A DNA stretch of 64,000 nucleotides from an uncultured Amphritea sp. (lineage in GTDB: Bacteria; Pseudomonadota; Gammaproteobacteria; Pseudomonadales; Balneatricaceae). The translations under genes were made by a program, and so were the position numbers. The notes under the pieces are model-generated. The model had not been told where the DNA came from, did no database searches, and was given only the letters and a program-made list of their open reading frames with translations. Below, in pieces: positions 53,559 through 63,610 of the stretch; position 1 is the first letter of the stretch; every line of letters starts with the position of its first letter. Where the stretch lies: the NCBI RefSeq assembly GCF_937127095.1, contig NZ_CAKZLP010000056.1, positions 27,442 to 91,441 on the forward strand, written 5' to 3'.

Positions 53559-54213
53559 GTTTCTCACCCTGAGTGGCAACTTCCCCTTCACTCTCTCGCT
53601 GACAGTGATGGTGATTCTGGCCCTGCTTGAAGGGGCCGGCCTGGTTGTGGGACTGGCATTTTCCTCCATACTGGAAGCCCTGTTGCCAGACCTGAGTGTC
53701 GATGTAGGTGCAGCGGATATTCCTGATAGCGGCATCATCAGCCGGATACTCGGTTGGTTTTATGTCGGCCAGGTGCCCTTTCTGGTTTTACTCATTATTG
53801 TACTGACCTATTTCGGCCTTGCCGGACTGTTGGTGCAAAGTATGTTTCGCACACTGACAGGCCAGCTGCTTTACAGCTGGCTGGCGATTGTTCCGGCAAC
53901 CCTACTGACACTCCCTCTGACACGGGTTTCGGCCAAAGGGATTGCCAGAATATTGCCGCAAGATGAATCCGAAGCGGTATCCAGTGATAGCTTTATCGGC
54001 AGAGTGGCCCTGATCACTACCGGAACAGCACGGGTAGGCAGCCCGGCTCAGGCAAAGGTCAAAGACCAGCATGGACAGACCCACTACCTGATGGTAGAGC
54101 CGGATAAAAACCAACCGGATCAGCCACAGGGATCACAGGTGCTTATCATTAAGCAGCAACAAAATACCTTTATCGTGATTCCAAATACTAACCCAAACCT
54201 CGTTAATCAATAA
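53551..54213 (+). CDS. yqiJ: YqiJ-like inner-membrane protein with OB-fold
   Basis: A 220-residue NfeD-like partner of flotillin. Three helices (~10-40, ~75-97, ~103-130) are followed by a C-terminal OB-fold (~145-215; DSFIGRVALITTGTARVGSPAQAKVKDQHGQ). In E. coli yqiJ-yqiK is a two-gene unit of this kind; the OB domain is thought to contact the flotillin. It overlaps the pspA-like gene and precedes yqiK by 17 bases. Confidence 0.85.
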   Translation: MFEFLTLSGNFPFTLSLTVMVILALLEGAGLVVGLAFSSILEALLPDLSVDVGAADIPDSGIISRILGWFYVGQVPFLVLLIIVLTYFGLAGLLVQSMFRTLTGQLLYSWLAIVPATLLTLPLTRVSAKGIARILPQDESEAVSSDSFIGRVALITTGTARVGSPAQAKVKDQHGQTHYLMVEPDKNQPDQPQGSQVLIIKQQQNTFIVIPNTNPNLVNQ

Positions 54214-54230
54214 AAGGAATTATTAGCACT

Positions 54231-55970
54231 ATGTACTTCGACCTCACGGATCTTGGCACTGTCGCTGCCATTATTGTTATTGGCCTTATAGCCATCGGCT
54301 TAATTATGGCGCGGCTCTATCGACGGGCCTCAAAAGAGACCTCGTTCGTCCGCACCGGTTTTGGTGGACAGAAAGTGATTGTGAATGGCGGCGCAATTGT
54401 TTTGCCGGTGCTCCATGAAATCATTCCGGTCAATATGAATACCCTCAGACTCGAGGTGAAACGGGCTAATGATCAGGCGCTGATCACCCGGGACCGGATG
54501 CGGGTCGATGTGCTGGCAGAGTTTTATGTGCGGGTTCAGCCCACCGTAGAGTCCATTGCCAATGCCGCCCAGACGCTGGGTATGCGCACCATGGAACCCG
54601 AAGCCCTGAAAGAGTTGGTAGAAGGTAAATTTGTTGATGCCCTGCGTGCTGTGGCTGCCGAGATGGCGATGTATGAACTGCACGAACAACGGGTCGATTT
54701 TGTTCAGAAAGTACAGCAGGTGGTTTCTGAAGACCTGTTGAAAAACGGTCTCGAACTTGAATCCGTTTCCCTCACCGGTCTCGACCAGACGGGTAAACAG
54801 TATTTCAATCCCGATAACGCCTTTGATGCCGAGGGTCTGACCAAACTGACCGAGGCGATTGAAGAGCGTCGCAAACGCCGTAATGAGATCGAGCAGGAGA
54901 CCGAGGTTAGCATTGCAACCAAAAACCTTGAAGCCGAAAAACAGCGTTTAGAGATCACCCGCGATCAGGAATATGCCCGACTGCAACAATCCAGAGAGGT
55001 CGAAATTCGTAAAGCGACCATCGAAGCAGAGATTATGCGTGAGCAGGCTGAAAACAAACGATCAGCTGAACAGGCGCAAATCGTTGCAGAGCAGCAAACC
55101 GAGCAGTCGCGAATCAGCTCCGAGCAGGCGGTTGAAGAGGGCCGTATTACGATGGCGCGGCTGTTGAAAGAAAAAGATATAGAGAAAAGTAAAGCGATTG
55201 AAAGTGCTGAGATTGATAAACGCAGAACCTTAGAGCTATCTGAACAGGATAAATCGATCGCCATCGCACAAAAATCCCGAGAGCAATCCGTTGCTGAAGC
55301 CGAAGCAAGCCGGGCCCGTTCAGAGGCGGTAAAAGCCGATGAGCAGGTTATCACTGTCCGGGAGACTGAGATCGCTGAACGTGATAAACAGATAGAGCTG
55401 GTTGAAGCGGCAAAAGAAGCAGAACGCAATGCTATCAGTATCAAAGTGGGTGCTCAGGCAGAGAAGGATGCTGCAGAGGACCATGCAGAAGCGGTGCGTA
55501 TTCAGGCCCATGCCGATGCTGACAAGCAGCTGATCAATGCTGAAGCGCAGAATAAATCTGAAAAACTTGCCGCCGAGGCCGCCGAGATTCGCAACCGGGT
55601 CGATGCCGAAGGCAAACGCGCCCTCAATGAAGCCGAGAATCTGCTTGCAGCTGAGCAGATCGCTCGTCAGATCAAGCTGGCGATTATTGAGCGTCTTCCG
55701 GATATTATTCGTGAAAGCGTTAAACCGATGGAGCAGATCGATGGTATTAAAATCTATCAGATTGATGGCTTAAACGGTGCTGGCTCAGGCTCAAGCGCAT
55801 CCGAGGGAGGTGAATCCCAACCGTCCAGCCTGGCAGATCAAATGGTTAGCAGTGTCCTGCGCTATAAAGCACAGGCCCCGCTTGTTGACGGCCTGCTTGA
55901 GGAGATCGGGCTGAAAGGCGACTCTTTAAATGGTTTAACGTCTGGCCTCGCTGACAAAAGAGCCGACTAA
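54231..55970 (+). CDS. yqiK: flotillin-like protein YqiK
   Basis: A 579-residue SPFH-domain protein. One N-terminal membrane helix (~8-28) is followed by the SPFH/band-7 domain (~35-215; VRTGFGGQKVIVNGGAIVLPVLHEI, DRMRVDVLAEFYVRVQP). A very long Glu/Ala/Lys/Arg coiled coil (~215-500) and a Gly/Ser-rich C-terminal tail (GAGSGSSASEGGESQPSS) follow. Bacterial flotillins scaffold membrane microdomains. It is the last gene of the four-gene operon and is followed by a strong terminator. Confidence 0.9.
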   Translation: MYFDLTDLGTVAAIIVIGLIAIGLIMARLYRRASKETSFVRTGFGGQKVIVNGGAIVLPVLHEIIPVNMNTLRLEVKRANDQALITRDRMRVDVLAEFYVRVQPTVESIANAAQTLGMRTMEPEALKELVEGKFVDALRAVAAEMAMYELHEQRVDFVQKVQQVVSEDLLKNGLELESVSLTGLDQTGKQYFNPDNAFDAEGLTKLTEAIEERRKRRNEIEQETEVSIATKNLEAEKQRLEITRDQEYARLQQSREVEIRKATIEAEIMREQAENKRSAEQAQIVAEQQTEQSRISSEQAVEEGRITMARLLKEKDIEKSKAIESAEIDKRRTLELSEQDKSIAIAQKSREQSVAEAEASRARSEAVKADEQVITVRETEIAERDKQIELVEAAKEAERNAISIKVGAQAEKDAAEDHAEAVRIQAHADADKQLINAEAQNKSEKLAAEAAEIRNRVDAEGKRALNEAENLLAAEQIARQIKLAIIERLPDIIRESVKPMEQIDGIKIYQIDGLNGAGSGSSASEGGESQPSSLADQMVSSVLRYKAQAPLVDGLLEEIGLKGDSLNGLTSGLADKRAD

Positions 55971-55995
55971 ATCGTAGAGTAGCGTCATTTTTCAA

Positions 55996-56033
55996 GCCAT
56001 AAAAAAACCACCTTCGCAGGTGGTTTTTTATGG
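55996..56033. terminator. bidirectional terminator
   Basis: GCCATAAAAAAACCACCT and AGGTGGTTTTTTATGGC form a long inverted repeat with a TCGC loop and T runs on both sides. It ends both the flotillin operon and the convergent lipoprotein operon. Confidence 0.9.
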
Positions 56034-56054
56034 CTGTACAGCTAAGACATACAA

Positions 56055-56693
56055 TTACTGAGCCCGATATGGCCCATTGAGCAATCCCTGACCCGGATTG
56101 TTAATGGCGATATTATTGGCCGCCCGGGCGACTGTCGGGGTTTGGTCTATCATCGTGCCGACAACCTGATCCACCACCGCCTGAACCAGCATACCAACCA
56201 GGCCGCCACCATTGTCCCCTGAACCCTGTGCGTAAGAAACCTTAGAGTCCCATAGAGTGGTACCTGTTTTCGCGTCCACAAGCTTCATATCCGCCTTAAC
56301 CTCCGTAGTTGAAGATAAGACCTGATACTTCTGCCCCCAGTCTTCAATCACGATATAGAGAATAGCATCCGGCCTAAGATGCTCGGCAAACTTATCCAGT
56401 GGTACATCATACATATCCGCCGGTGACTGTAGCCCATTTTCCTGCAGAAACTGATTAATCACCGCCACCGGAAAGACATAATAACCTTTTTCTGCCAGAG
56501 GTCTCGACAGCGTCGACAAGTAGATATTCGATGCATTGATCTCAACGGAGTTATTCATCGGTGGAATCACCAGAATAGAACGGGGCTTACTGGCCTGCAA
56601 TGCGGAATAATCATAGCTTCCCTGGGTGGCACAACCGCTGCTGAGCAACGCCAACAACATCAAAGACCCACACACGATTGAACGTATCATCAC
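56055..56693 (-). CDS. DUF799 family lipoprotein (GNA1162-like)
   Basis: A 212-residue lipoprotein: signal peptide with lipobox LLSSGCATQ, Cys near residue 21. The DUF799 stretch includes SKPRSILVIPPMNNSVEINASN and DAILYIVIEDWGQKYQ. The family includes Neisseria GNA1162, whose fold resembles periplasmic TolB-N/CsgG-like domains. It is last of a three-gene lipoprotein operon and overlaps the DUF4810 gene by four bases. Confidence 0.88.
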   Translation of the reverse strand: MMIRSIVCGSLMLLALLSSGCATQGSYDYSALQASKPRSILVIPPMNNSVEINASNIYLSTLSRPLAEKGYYVFPVAVINQFLQENGLQSPADMYDVPLDKFAEHLRPDAILYIVIEDWGQKYQVLSSTTEVKADMKLVDAKTGTTLWDSKVSYAQGSGDNGGGLVGMLVQAVVDQVVGTMIDQTPTVARAANNIAINNPGQGLLNGPYRAQ

Positions 56694-57052
56694 TGATTTC
56701 CTCCCTGTTGCTGGTTCTTCAATAGTGTTTCAACCATGGTGGTTGCTTCAGGATACAGCGCCTTCTCTTTCAACAACGCTTCCTGCGCCAGTCCGGCTTT
56801 ACCTTCCGCGGCGTACATCATCCCCAGATGGGCGAACAACCCTGGAGGAACCTGTTTACCCAGTGCATCTGCCTTCTGAATATCCTGCTCCAGTTTTGAG
56901 ATCTGCAACGCTGCAGGTGCATTACCGGGCTCGACATACATTTCGTAAATCATCGCTTCGTAGGAGCCCCAATAATAGAGACTGGTATCCTGGGTGGCAC
57001 AACCGCCCAGCAAAACACTGGAGGCTATTAATAATGCGGCTATTCGTTTCAC
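56690..57052 (-). CDS. DUF4810 family lipoprotein
   Basis: A 120-residue lipoprotein with lipobox LLGGCATQD (Cys near 18). The mature part starts with LYYWGSYEAMIYEMYVEPG, typical of DUF4810, and contains a TPR-like helical pair (LGMMYAAEGKAGLAQEALLKEKALYP). In other bacteria it is always the middle gene of a CsgG-DUF4810-DUF799 set, as here. It is likely a helical clamp partner in an outer-membrane-associated complex (inference). Confidence 0.88.
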   Translation of the reverse strand: MKRIAALLIASSVLLGGCATQDTSLYYWGSYEAMIYEMYVEPGNAPAALQISKLEQDIQKADALGKQVPPGLFAHLGMMYAAEGKAGLAQEALLKEKALYPEATTMVETLLKNQQQGGNQ

Positions 57053-57063
57053 TCAAACATTCC

Positions 57064-57750
57064 TTATTGTTCGATCTTCCAGACACCGTTCTGCATATCG
57101 GTGACCAGATTATTCACCGCTTCCATAATGGCAAAATTCAATACCTTGCCATTCAGGGTTGCGTCATAGCCTGCAGCGCCGCCAAAACCAACGATTTCAC
57201 GATTTGACAGTTCATACTCCCCTGCTCCCTGAGTCGAATAAACAATTTGCGAGGAGACTACATCAACGATATTCAGCGAAACTTTGGCGTAGGCGGTCTG
57301 TGTTTTCCCCTTACCTAAAATACCAAACAGTTGCTTATCACCGGTGACTTTGCGGCCAAACTCAGTAACATCCCCGGTGACCACATAGCGGGCGCCCCGA
57401 ATCTGCTGCTTCACGCCACTCAAACCAGCCTCTTGCTTTAGATCAGCCATACTCTGGCGGTCGACTACATTAAAGCGATTCGTTTGTTGCAGATGTGTTT
57501 TAAGAATGGTTTGTGCCTGATTGCCGAGACGATTGTTATCAGCTGAAAACATACCCTGCAGATAATTAGAACGATTATCAAAATTACCCACAACCATTGT
57601 GGTACGTGGGCCCTGGTAATTTGACCGATACGTTTCGACTTTCTGTGGTTCAATCTCGCGGTGGTTCTCAGTCGCGCAACCCGACACAAAAACAACAGCG
57701 CAGAACACAACAGTCGCTTTTGCAACCAGTCTTTTATCTATTAAGGCCAT
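57064..57750 (-). CDS. CsgG/HfaB-family lipoprotein
   Basis: A 228-residue lipoprotein. The start at 57750 has AAGGA eight bases upstream; the longer frame to 57792 does not. The lipobox is FVSGCATEN. The mature domain shows MVVGNFDNRSNYLQGMF, LKTHLQQTNRFNVVDRQSMADL, GARYVVTGDVTEFGRK and KVSLNIVDVVSSQIVYST, all CsgG features. CsgG forms the curli secretion pore, but no curli genes are present; this version probably builds a related complex with the two lipoproteins that follow. Confidence 0.88.
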   Translation of the reverse strand: MALIDKRLVAKATVVFCAVVFVSGCATENHREIEPQKVETYRSNYQGPRTTMVVGNFDNRSNYLQGMFSADNNRLGNQAQTILKTHLQQTNRFNVVDRQSMADLKQEAGLSGVKQQIRGARYVVTGDVTEFGRKVTGDKQLFGILGKGKTQTAYAKVSLNIVDVVSSQIVYSTQGAGEYELSNREIVGFGGAAGYDATLNGKVLNFAIMEAVNNLVTDMQNGVWKIEQ

Positions 57751-57856
57751 AACATAAATCCTTTTTCTAAAGTCATAGATTAAACGCAGCATATTACTCT
57801 TTAGCGTCTATTCAGACAGCTTATGTCCAACTGCATTTAATTGCCCTCTTGAGAGG

Positions 57857-57886
57857 CAAAAAAAAACAGCCCGGAGGCTGTTTTTT
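57857..57886 (-). terminator. intrinsic terminator after atpC
   Basis: AAAAAACAGCC and GGCTGTTTTTT form an 11-bp stem with a 4-base loop. On the minus strand a run of T follows (plus-strand A run 57857-57866). It closes the atp operon. Confidence 0.88.
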
Positions 57887-57913
57887 ATCGAGTAGCAGTT
57901 CGGTAAGCGCGGG

Positions 57914-58339
57914 TTATTTACCCATCTTCTTACGAATCTGCTGAATAGTACGCAGTTGTGCTGCAGCTTCGGCCAATTGAGCAGTCGCACGGGAAAAATC
58001 CAGTTCAGTGCTCTTATCAGCCATTACATGTTCAGCATGCTTCTTCGCTTCTTCAGCAGCTGCTTCGTTGATGTCACCCGCACGCAGTGCAACGTCCGCT
58101 AGGACAGAGACTTTGTGTGGCTGAACTTCGATGAAGCCACCAGAAACGTAAAAGATCTCCTGCTCACCACCCTGTTTCATTAGCTCTACAGGACCTGGTT
58201 TCAGTTCCGACAGAAGCGGAGCGTGACCCGGGTAGATACCCAGATCACCCAGGCTACCTGTCACTGAAACGAACTCGATAAGACCGGAGAAGATCTCTTC
58301 TTCAGCACTCACGATGTCACAATGAACAGTCATAGCCAT
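57914..58339 (-). CDS. atpC: F1 ATP synthase epsilon subunit
   Basis: A 141-residue subunit of the F1 central stalk that inhibits ATP hydrolysis. The N-terminal beta sandwich contains [19 protein letters not shown]; the C-terminal helical hairpin contains [22 protein letters not shown]. It is the last gene of the atp operon. Confidence 0.96.
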   Translation of the reverse strand: MAMTVHCDIVSAEEEIFSGLIEFVSVTGSLGDLGIYPGHAPLLSELKPGPVELMKQGGEQEIFYVSGGFIEVQPHKVSVLADVALRAGDINEAAAEEAKKHAEHVMADKSTELDFSRATAQLAEAAAQLRTIQQIRKKMGK

Positions 58340-58373
58340 GTTGTTATCCTTTTAAAAGGTTAACTAAGCGCAC

Positions 58374-59762
<1,389 letters not shown>

Positions 59763-59787
59763 TTAACATTTAAACCTGTTAACTGCC

Positions 59788-60651
59788 TTATACAGCAGCA
59801 GCACCACTCACGATCTCAGAAATTTCCTGAGTAATCGCAGCTTGACGAGCCTTGTTGTAAACCATTTGAAGCTCATCGATTAGGTCACCAGCGTTGTCAG
59901 TTGCGTTCTTCATCGCCAGCATTCGTGCTGCCTGTTCACAGGCATTGTTCTCAACCACGGCCTGATAGACCAGGGACTCAATGTAACGAACCAGTAAGCC
60001 GTTCAACAGCTCTTTAGCATCGGGTTCGTAAATATAATCCCAGTGATGGTTAAGACGGTCATCATCGTCTTCTGCTTTCAGCGGAAGAATCTGCTCTACC
60101 TGTGGCTGCTGCGTCATCGTATTAACGAACTCGTTAGATACAATAAACAACATATCCAGCTTGCCTACATCGTAAGCATCCAACATGACTTTAACGGTAC
60201 CAATCAGCTCAACTATTTCAGGCTTATCACCCAAACCAGATTTTGCTGCGGTTACGTTACCGCCATATGTTTTAAAGAAGCTTACAGACTTAGAGCCCAG
60301 CGCACAGATATCGATCTCGATATTTGCGTCTTTAAACTCTTTCATCTTGGCAAGTGCTGCTTTGAACGCATTAATGTTCAAGCCACCGCAGAGACCACGG
60401 TCAGTTGCTAATACAATGAAACCGACACGCTTTACTTCGCGCTGTTGCAGATACAGATGCTTATATTCAGGATTGGATTTCGCCAGGTGCTGAATTACGC
60501 TGCGGATATTCCGAGCGTAAGGACGGCTTTCCTGCATGCGATCCTGAGCTTTACGCATTTTAGATGCAGCCACCATTTCCATAGCGCTGGTAATCTTACG
60601 TGTGCCCTGAATACTGCTTATCTGTGTCTTTATCTCTTTTCCGGCTGCCAT
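59788..60651 (-). CDS. atpG: F1 ATP synthase gamma subunit
   Basis: A 287-residue rotor shaft subunit. The N-terminal helix contains [30 protein letters not shown]; the Rossmann-like part contains [18 protein letters not shown]; the C-terminal helix contains [35 protein letters not shown]. All are typical and full length. Confidence 0.97.
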   Translation of the reverse strand: MAAGKEIKTQISSIQGTRKITSAMEMVAASKMRKAQDRMQESRPYARNIRSVIQHLAKSNPEYKHLYLQQREVKRVGFIVLATDRGLCGGLNINAFKAALAKMKEFKDANIEIDICALGSKSVSFFKTYGGNVTAAKSGLGDKPEIVELIGTVKVMLDAYDVGKLDMLFIVSNEFVNTMTQQPQVEQILPLKAEDDDDRLNHHWDYIYEPDAKELLNGLLVRYIESLVYQAVVENNACEQAARMLAMKNATDNAGDLIDELQMVYNKARQAAITQEISEIVSGAAAV

Positions 60652-60725
60652 AGTTCCACCTATTAAACCTTTACTTAGTTCAGGTCTGCATAATTACTTA
60701 TGCAAACCTCCACTCAAATGAGCTA

Positions 60726-62270
60726 TTACCAAGTTTGGGTAGATTTGAACTTTTCGATACCAGCCTTGAACTGAGACGCGATCTCGTCATTGTAGTCGCC
60801 GCTATCATTGATCTTACCCATTACATCAGCATACTCGCTGTTGAAGTAAGAGATCAGCGACGCTTCAAAATCAAGGATCTTGTTCAGGTCGATATCGTTC
60901 AGGAAGCCTTCGTTTGCAGCGAACAGACTCAGACCCATGTCCGCTACAGACATCGGGGAGTACTGCTTCTGCTTCATCAGCTCGGTTACGCGCTGACCAT
61001 GCTCAAGCTGAGCACGGGTAGCATCATCCAGATCAGAAGCAAACTGAGCGAATGCCGCCAATTCACGATACTGAGCCAGAGCCAGACGTACACCACCACC
61101 CAGTTTCTTGATGATCTTAGTCTGAGCTGCACCACCTACACGGGATACAGACAGACCAGCGTTGATCGCCGGACGGATACCTGCGTTAAACAGGTCCGCT
61201 TCCAGGAAGATCTGACCATCGGTGATTGAGATAACGTTGGTTGGTACGAATGCAGATACGTCACCACCCTGTGTCTCGATTACTGGCAGTGCAGTCAGAG
61301 AGCCTGTTTTGCCCTTAACTTCGCCGTTAGTAAACTTCTCAACATAGGTTGGGTTAACGCGCGCAGCACGTTCCAGCAGACGCGAGTGAAGATAGAATAC
61401 GTCACCTGGGTATGCTTCACGGCCCGGTGGGCGGCGCAGCAACAGGGAGATCTGACGGTAAGCCCAGGCTTGTTTAGTCAGGTCATCGTATACGATCAGA
61501 GCATCTTCACCGCGGTCACGGTAGTATTCGCCCATAGAACAACCAGCGTAAGGCGCCAGGAACTGCATCGCTGCAGGATCAGATGCGCCAGCTGCTACGA
61601 CGATGGTATGTTCCATCGCGCCATGCTCTTCCAGCTTACGTACTACGTTGGCAATAGTGGACTGTTTCTGTCCGATCGCTACGTAGATACATTTAACACC
61701 AGTACCTTTCTGGTTGATGATAGCGTCAATCGCGATCGCAGTCTTACCGATCTGACGGTCACCGATGATCAGCTCACGCTGACCACGGCCAACTGGCACC
61801 ATGGCATCAATAGATTTCAGACCAGTCTGTACAGGCTGATCGACTGATTGACGCTCGATTACACCAGGTGCAACCTTTTCGACAGGGTCAGTCAGTTTAG
61901 TTTCAATCGGGCCTTTACCGTCGATCGGGTTACCCAGGGCGTCTACTACACGACCCTGCAGTTCCGGACCAACAGGTACTTCCAGGATTCGGCCAGTACA
62001 ACGCGCGGTCATACCTTCTACCAGACCCTGATAGTCACCCAGTACTACAGCACCTACAGAGTCACGCTCAAGGTTGAGCGCCATACCATAGATACCGCCA
62101 GGGAATTCAATCATTTCCCCGTACATTACATCAGCCAGGCCGTGAATCAGGATAATACCGTCAGAAACGCTGACGATAGTACCTTCATTACGGGCTTCAG
62201 AAGAGACATCAAGTTTCTCGATGCGGCTCTTAAGAATCTCGCTGATCTCAGATGGATTCAATTGCTGCAT
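60726..62270 (-). CDS. atpA: F1 ATP synthase alpha subunit
   Basis: Nucleotide-binding subunit, 514 residues. It has Walker [57 protein letters not shown] and the Arg finger region [14 protein letters not shown]. The start [18 protein letters not shown] is the usual gammaproteobacterial form. It lies 74 bases before atpG. Confidence 0.97.
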   Translation of the reverse strand: MQQLNPSEISEILKSRIEKLDVSSEARNEGTIVSVSDGIILIHGLADVMYGEMIEFPGGIYGMALNLERDSVGAVVLGDYQGLVEGMTARCTGRILEVPVGPELQGRVVDALGNPIDGKGPIETKLTDPVEKVAPGVIERQSVDQPVQTGLKSIDAMVPVGRGQRELIIGDRQIGKTAIAIDAIINQKGTGVKCIYVAIGQKQSTIANVVRKLEEHGAMEHTIVVAAGASDPAAMQFLAPYAGCSMGEYYRDRGEDALIVYDDLTKQAWAYRQISLLLRRPPGREAYPGDVFYLHSRLLERAARVNPTYVEKFTNGEVKGKTGSLTALPVIETQGGDVSAFVPTNVISITDGQIFLEADLFNAGIRPAINAGLSVSRVGGAAQTKIIKKLGGGVRLALAQYRELAAFAQFASDLDDATRAQLEHGQRVTELMKQKQYSPMSVADMGLSLFAANEGFLNDIDLNKILDFEASLISYFNSEYADVMGKINDSGDYNDEIASQFKAGIEKFKSTQTW

Positions 62271-62285
62271 GTTTAATCCTCACAC

Positions 62286-62822
62286 TCAGGAGTTCATTGC
62301 TTCGGCTAGTTTAGCCAGTCGAGCACGAATAGAGCCGTCGATAACCATATCGTCGGTTCGAACGATCACACCACCAATAATGGACTTGTCCACCACGGTA
62401 GTCAGACTCACTTCGCGGCCCAGCTTGGAGCTCAGTGCCTGAGTTAATTTTTGTTGCTGCTGCTCGCCCAGATCAAAGGCAGTTGTCAGATTCACTTCAA
62501 CAGTATGCTGTTGGTTAGCTTTCAACTGTTCAAACTGTACGGCGATCTCTGGTAACAAAGCCAAACGCTGATTTTCTGCCAACAAAGAGATAAAATTCTT
62601 GGTTGACTGATCCATCTGCTCTTCGCAGACAGAGATCATTGCCTCAGCTTTTTGCTCACGTGTGAAGCCAGGGTTATCCAATACCAGTTTCATCGTCTCA
62701 TGCTGAGCGACTGCCGTAGCAGTTGCCAGCATATCGGACCACTGGTCAAGACTTCCCTTAGCCACAGCGTGCTCAAAAGCGGCTTTTGTATAAGGCCGAG
62801 CAACTGTATTGAGTTCAGCCAT
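62286..62822 (-). CDS. atpH: F1 ATP synthase delta subunit
   Basis: A 178-residue peripheral-stalk subunit joining b to F1. It contains TVARPYTKAAFEHAVAKGSL, a typical N-terminus, and the C-terminal LSSKLGREVSLTTVVDKSIIGGVIVRTDDMVIDGSIRARLAKL. It lies 12 bases after the atpF reading frame. Confidence 0.96.
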   Translation of the reverse strand: MAELNTVARPYTKAAFEHAVAKGSLDQWSDMLATATAVAQHETMKLVLDNPGFTREQKAEAMISVCEEQMDQSTKNFISLLAENQRLALLPEIAVQFEQLKANQQHTVEVNLTTAFDLGEQQQQKLTQALSSKLGREVSLTTVVDKSIIGGVIVRTDDMVIDGSIRARLAKLAEAMNS

Positions 62823-62834
62823 CGTAAACCTCGC

Positions 62835-63500
62835 TTAAAGCTCAGCAGCTAGTTTTTCAACAAGCTGTGCGTGCGCATTAGCGTCAACTGACGCTTCAAG
62901 AATTTTCTCAGCACCGGCTACTACAAGAGCAGCGACATCAGCGCGTAGAGTTTCTCTGGCACGGTTAGCTTCCTGATCGATTTCAGCTTTAGCAGCCGTT
63001 AGAAGGCGATTAGCCTCTTCACGTGCTTTCTCTTTAGCTTCATCAACGATCTGGTTAGCTCGCTTATTAGCCTGTTCAATGATGGCGGCTGCTTCTTCCT
63101 TGCTCTTACGCATATCAGACATGGCTTTTTCTTGAGCCAGTTCTACATCTTTTCCATCATCATTACGAACAATTTTTCTATTATCTTGCTCATGTAACCA
63201 CCCATAATCTGTAATTTCATGAATATTTCTTCTTTCTAAAACAAACTTTGTAAATCGCTGGGAAGTTTTACAAGATTCAAAACCTCGTTCTTCCATGCTT
63301 AGTTTAATGGGTTCGGGTAATTCGAATAGCCAGGCATCGAAATCATCTTGAGTAGGTTCATACTTTTTTGAAAGGAGATGGTATCGAAGACTTGCATTTC
63401 CAATGGAAAACAACTTTCTATGAAATGGCCTATCCTTGGAAGGGAGCTTTTTCAAAAATGCTTTTTGAATTTTATTTTGTTCCTCAATGGGATGATCCAT
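62835..63500 (-). pseudogene. atpF: atpF C-terminal two thirds fused in frame to an unrelated N-terminal sequence
   Basis: From 63152 down to 62835 the frame encodes residues corresponding to ~50-156 of the F0 b subunit: [20 protein letters not shown] to [10 protein letters not shown], with [18 protein letters not shown]. The normal b subunit begins with a membrane helix (form MNINATLIGQ...FVWPP) and its hinge; both are missing. Instead the frame continues into ~118 residues of an unrelated soluble protein ([54 protein letters not shown]). That part is AT-rich, unlike the rest of the operon, and of a family I cannot name; its style recalls small Bacteroidetes proteins (weak impression). atpE, atpB and atpI, expected next, are absent. 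As written the protein could not anchor the stalk. An assembly chimera is the simplest cause. Confidence 0.8.
63139..63160. other. junction between native atpF and foreign DNA
   Basis: Protein homology to AtpF stops at the Lys-Asp codons at 63147-63152. The upstream codons (RKIVRNDDG) are AT-rich and unrelated. No insertion-sequence ends, inverted repeats or integrase genes are visible at the join. The switch occurs within a short AAAGATGTAGA stretch that could be shared by both parents. Confidence 0.7.
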
Positions 63501-63610
63501 GACTTTTTTGTGACTCAGAATTATTTTTGGGACCACAAAATAATAAAATCACTAAATTATTACAAGTCAACGCAATACCGGGAAAAATCAAATTAGGTTC
63601 ACTAGACTTT

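Noticed and set aside
63537..63610. Insertion-sequence end or attachment site near the atpF junction
   Set aside because: No terminal inverted repeat, target duplication or recombinase gene is visible, so an IS or integrative element is not supported here.
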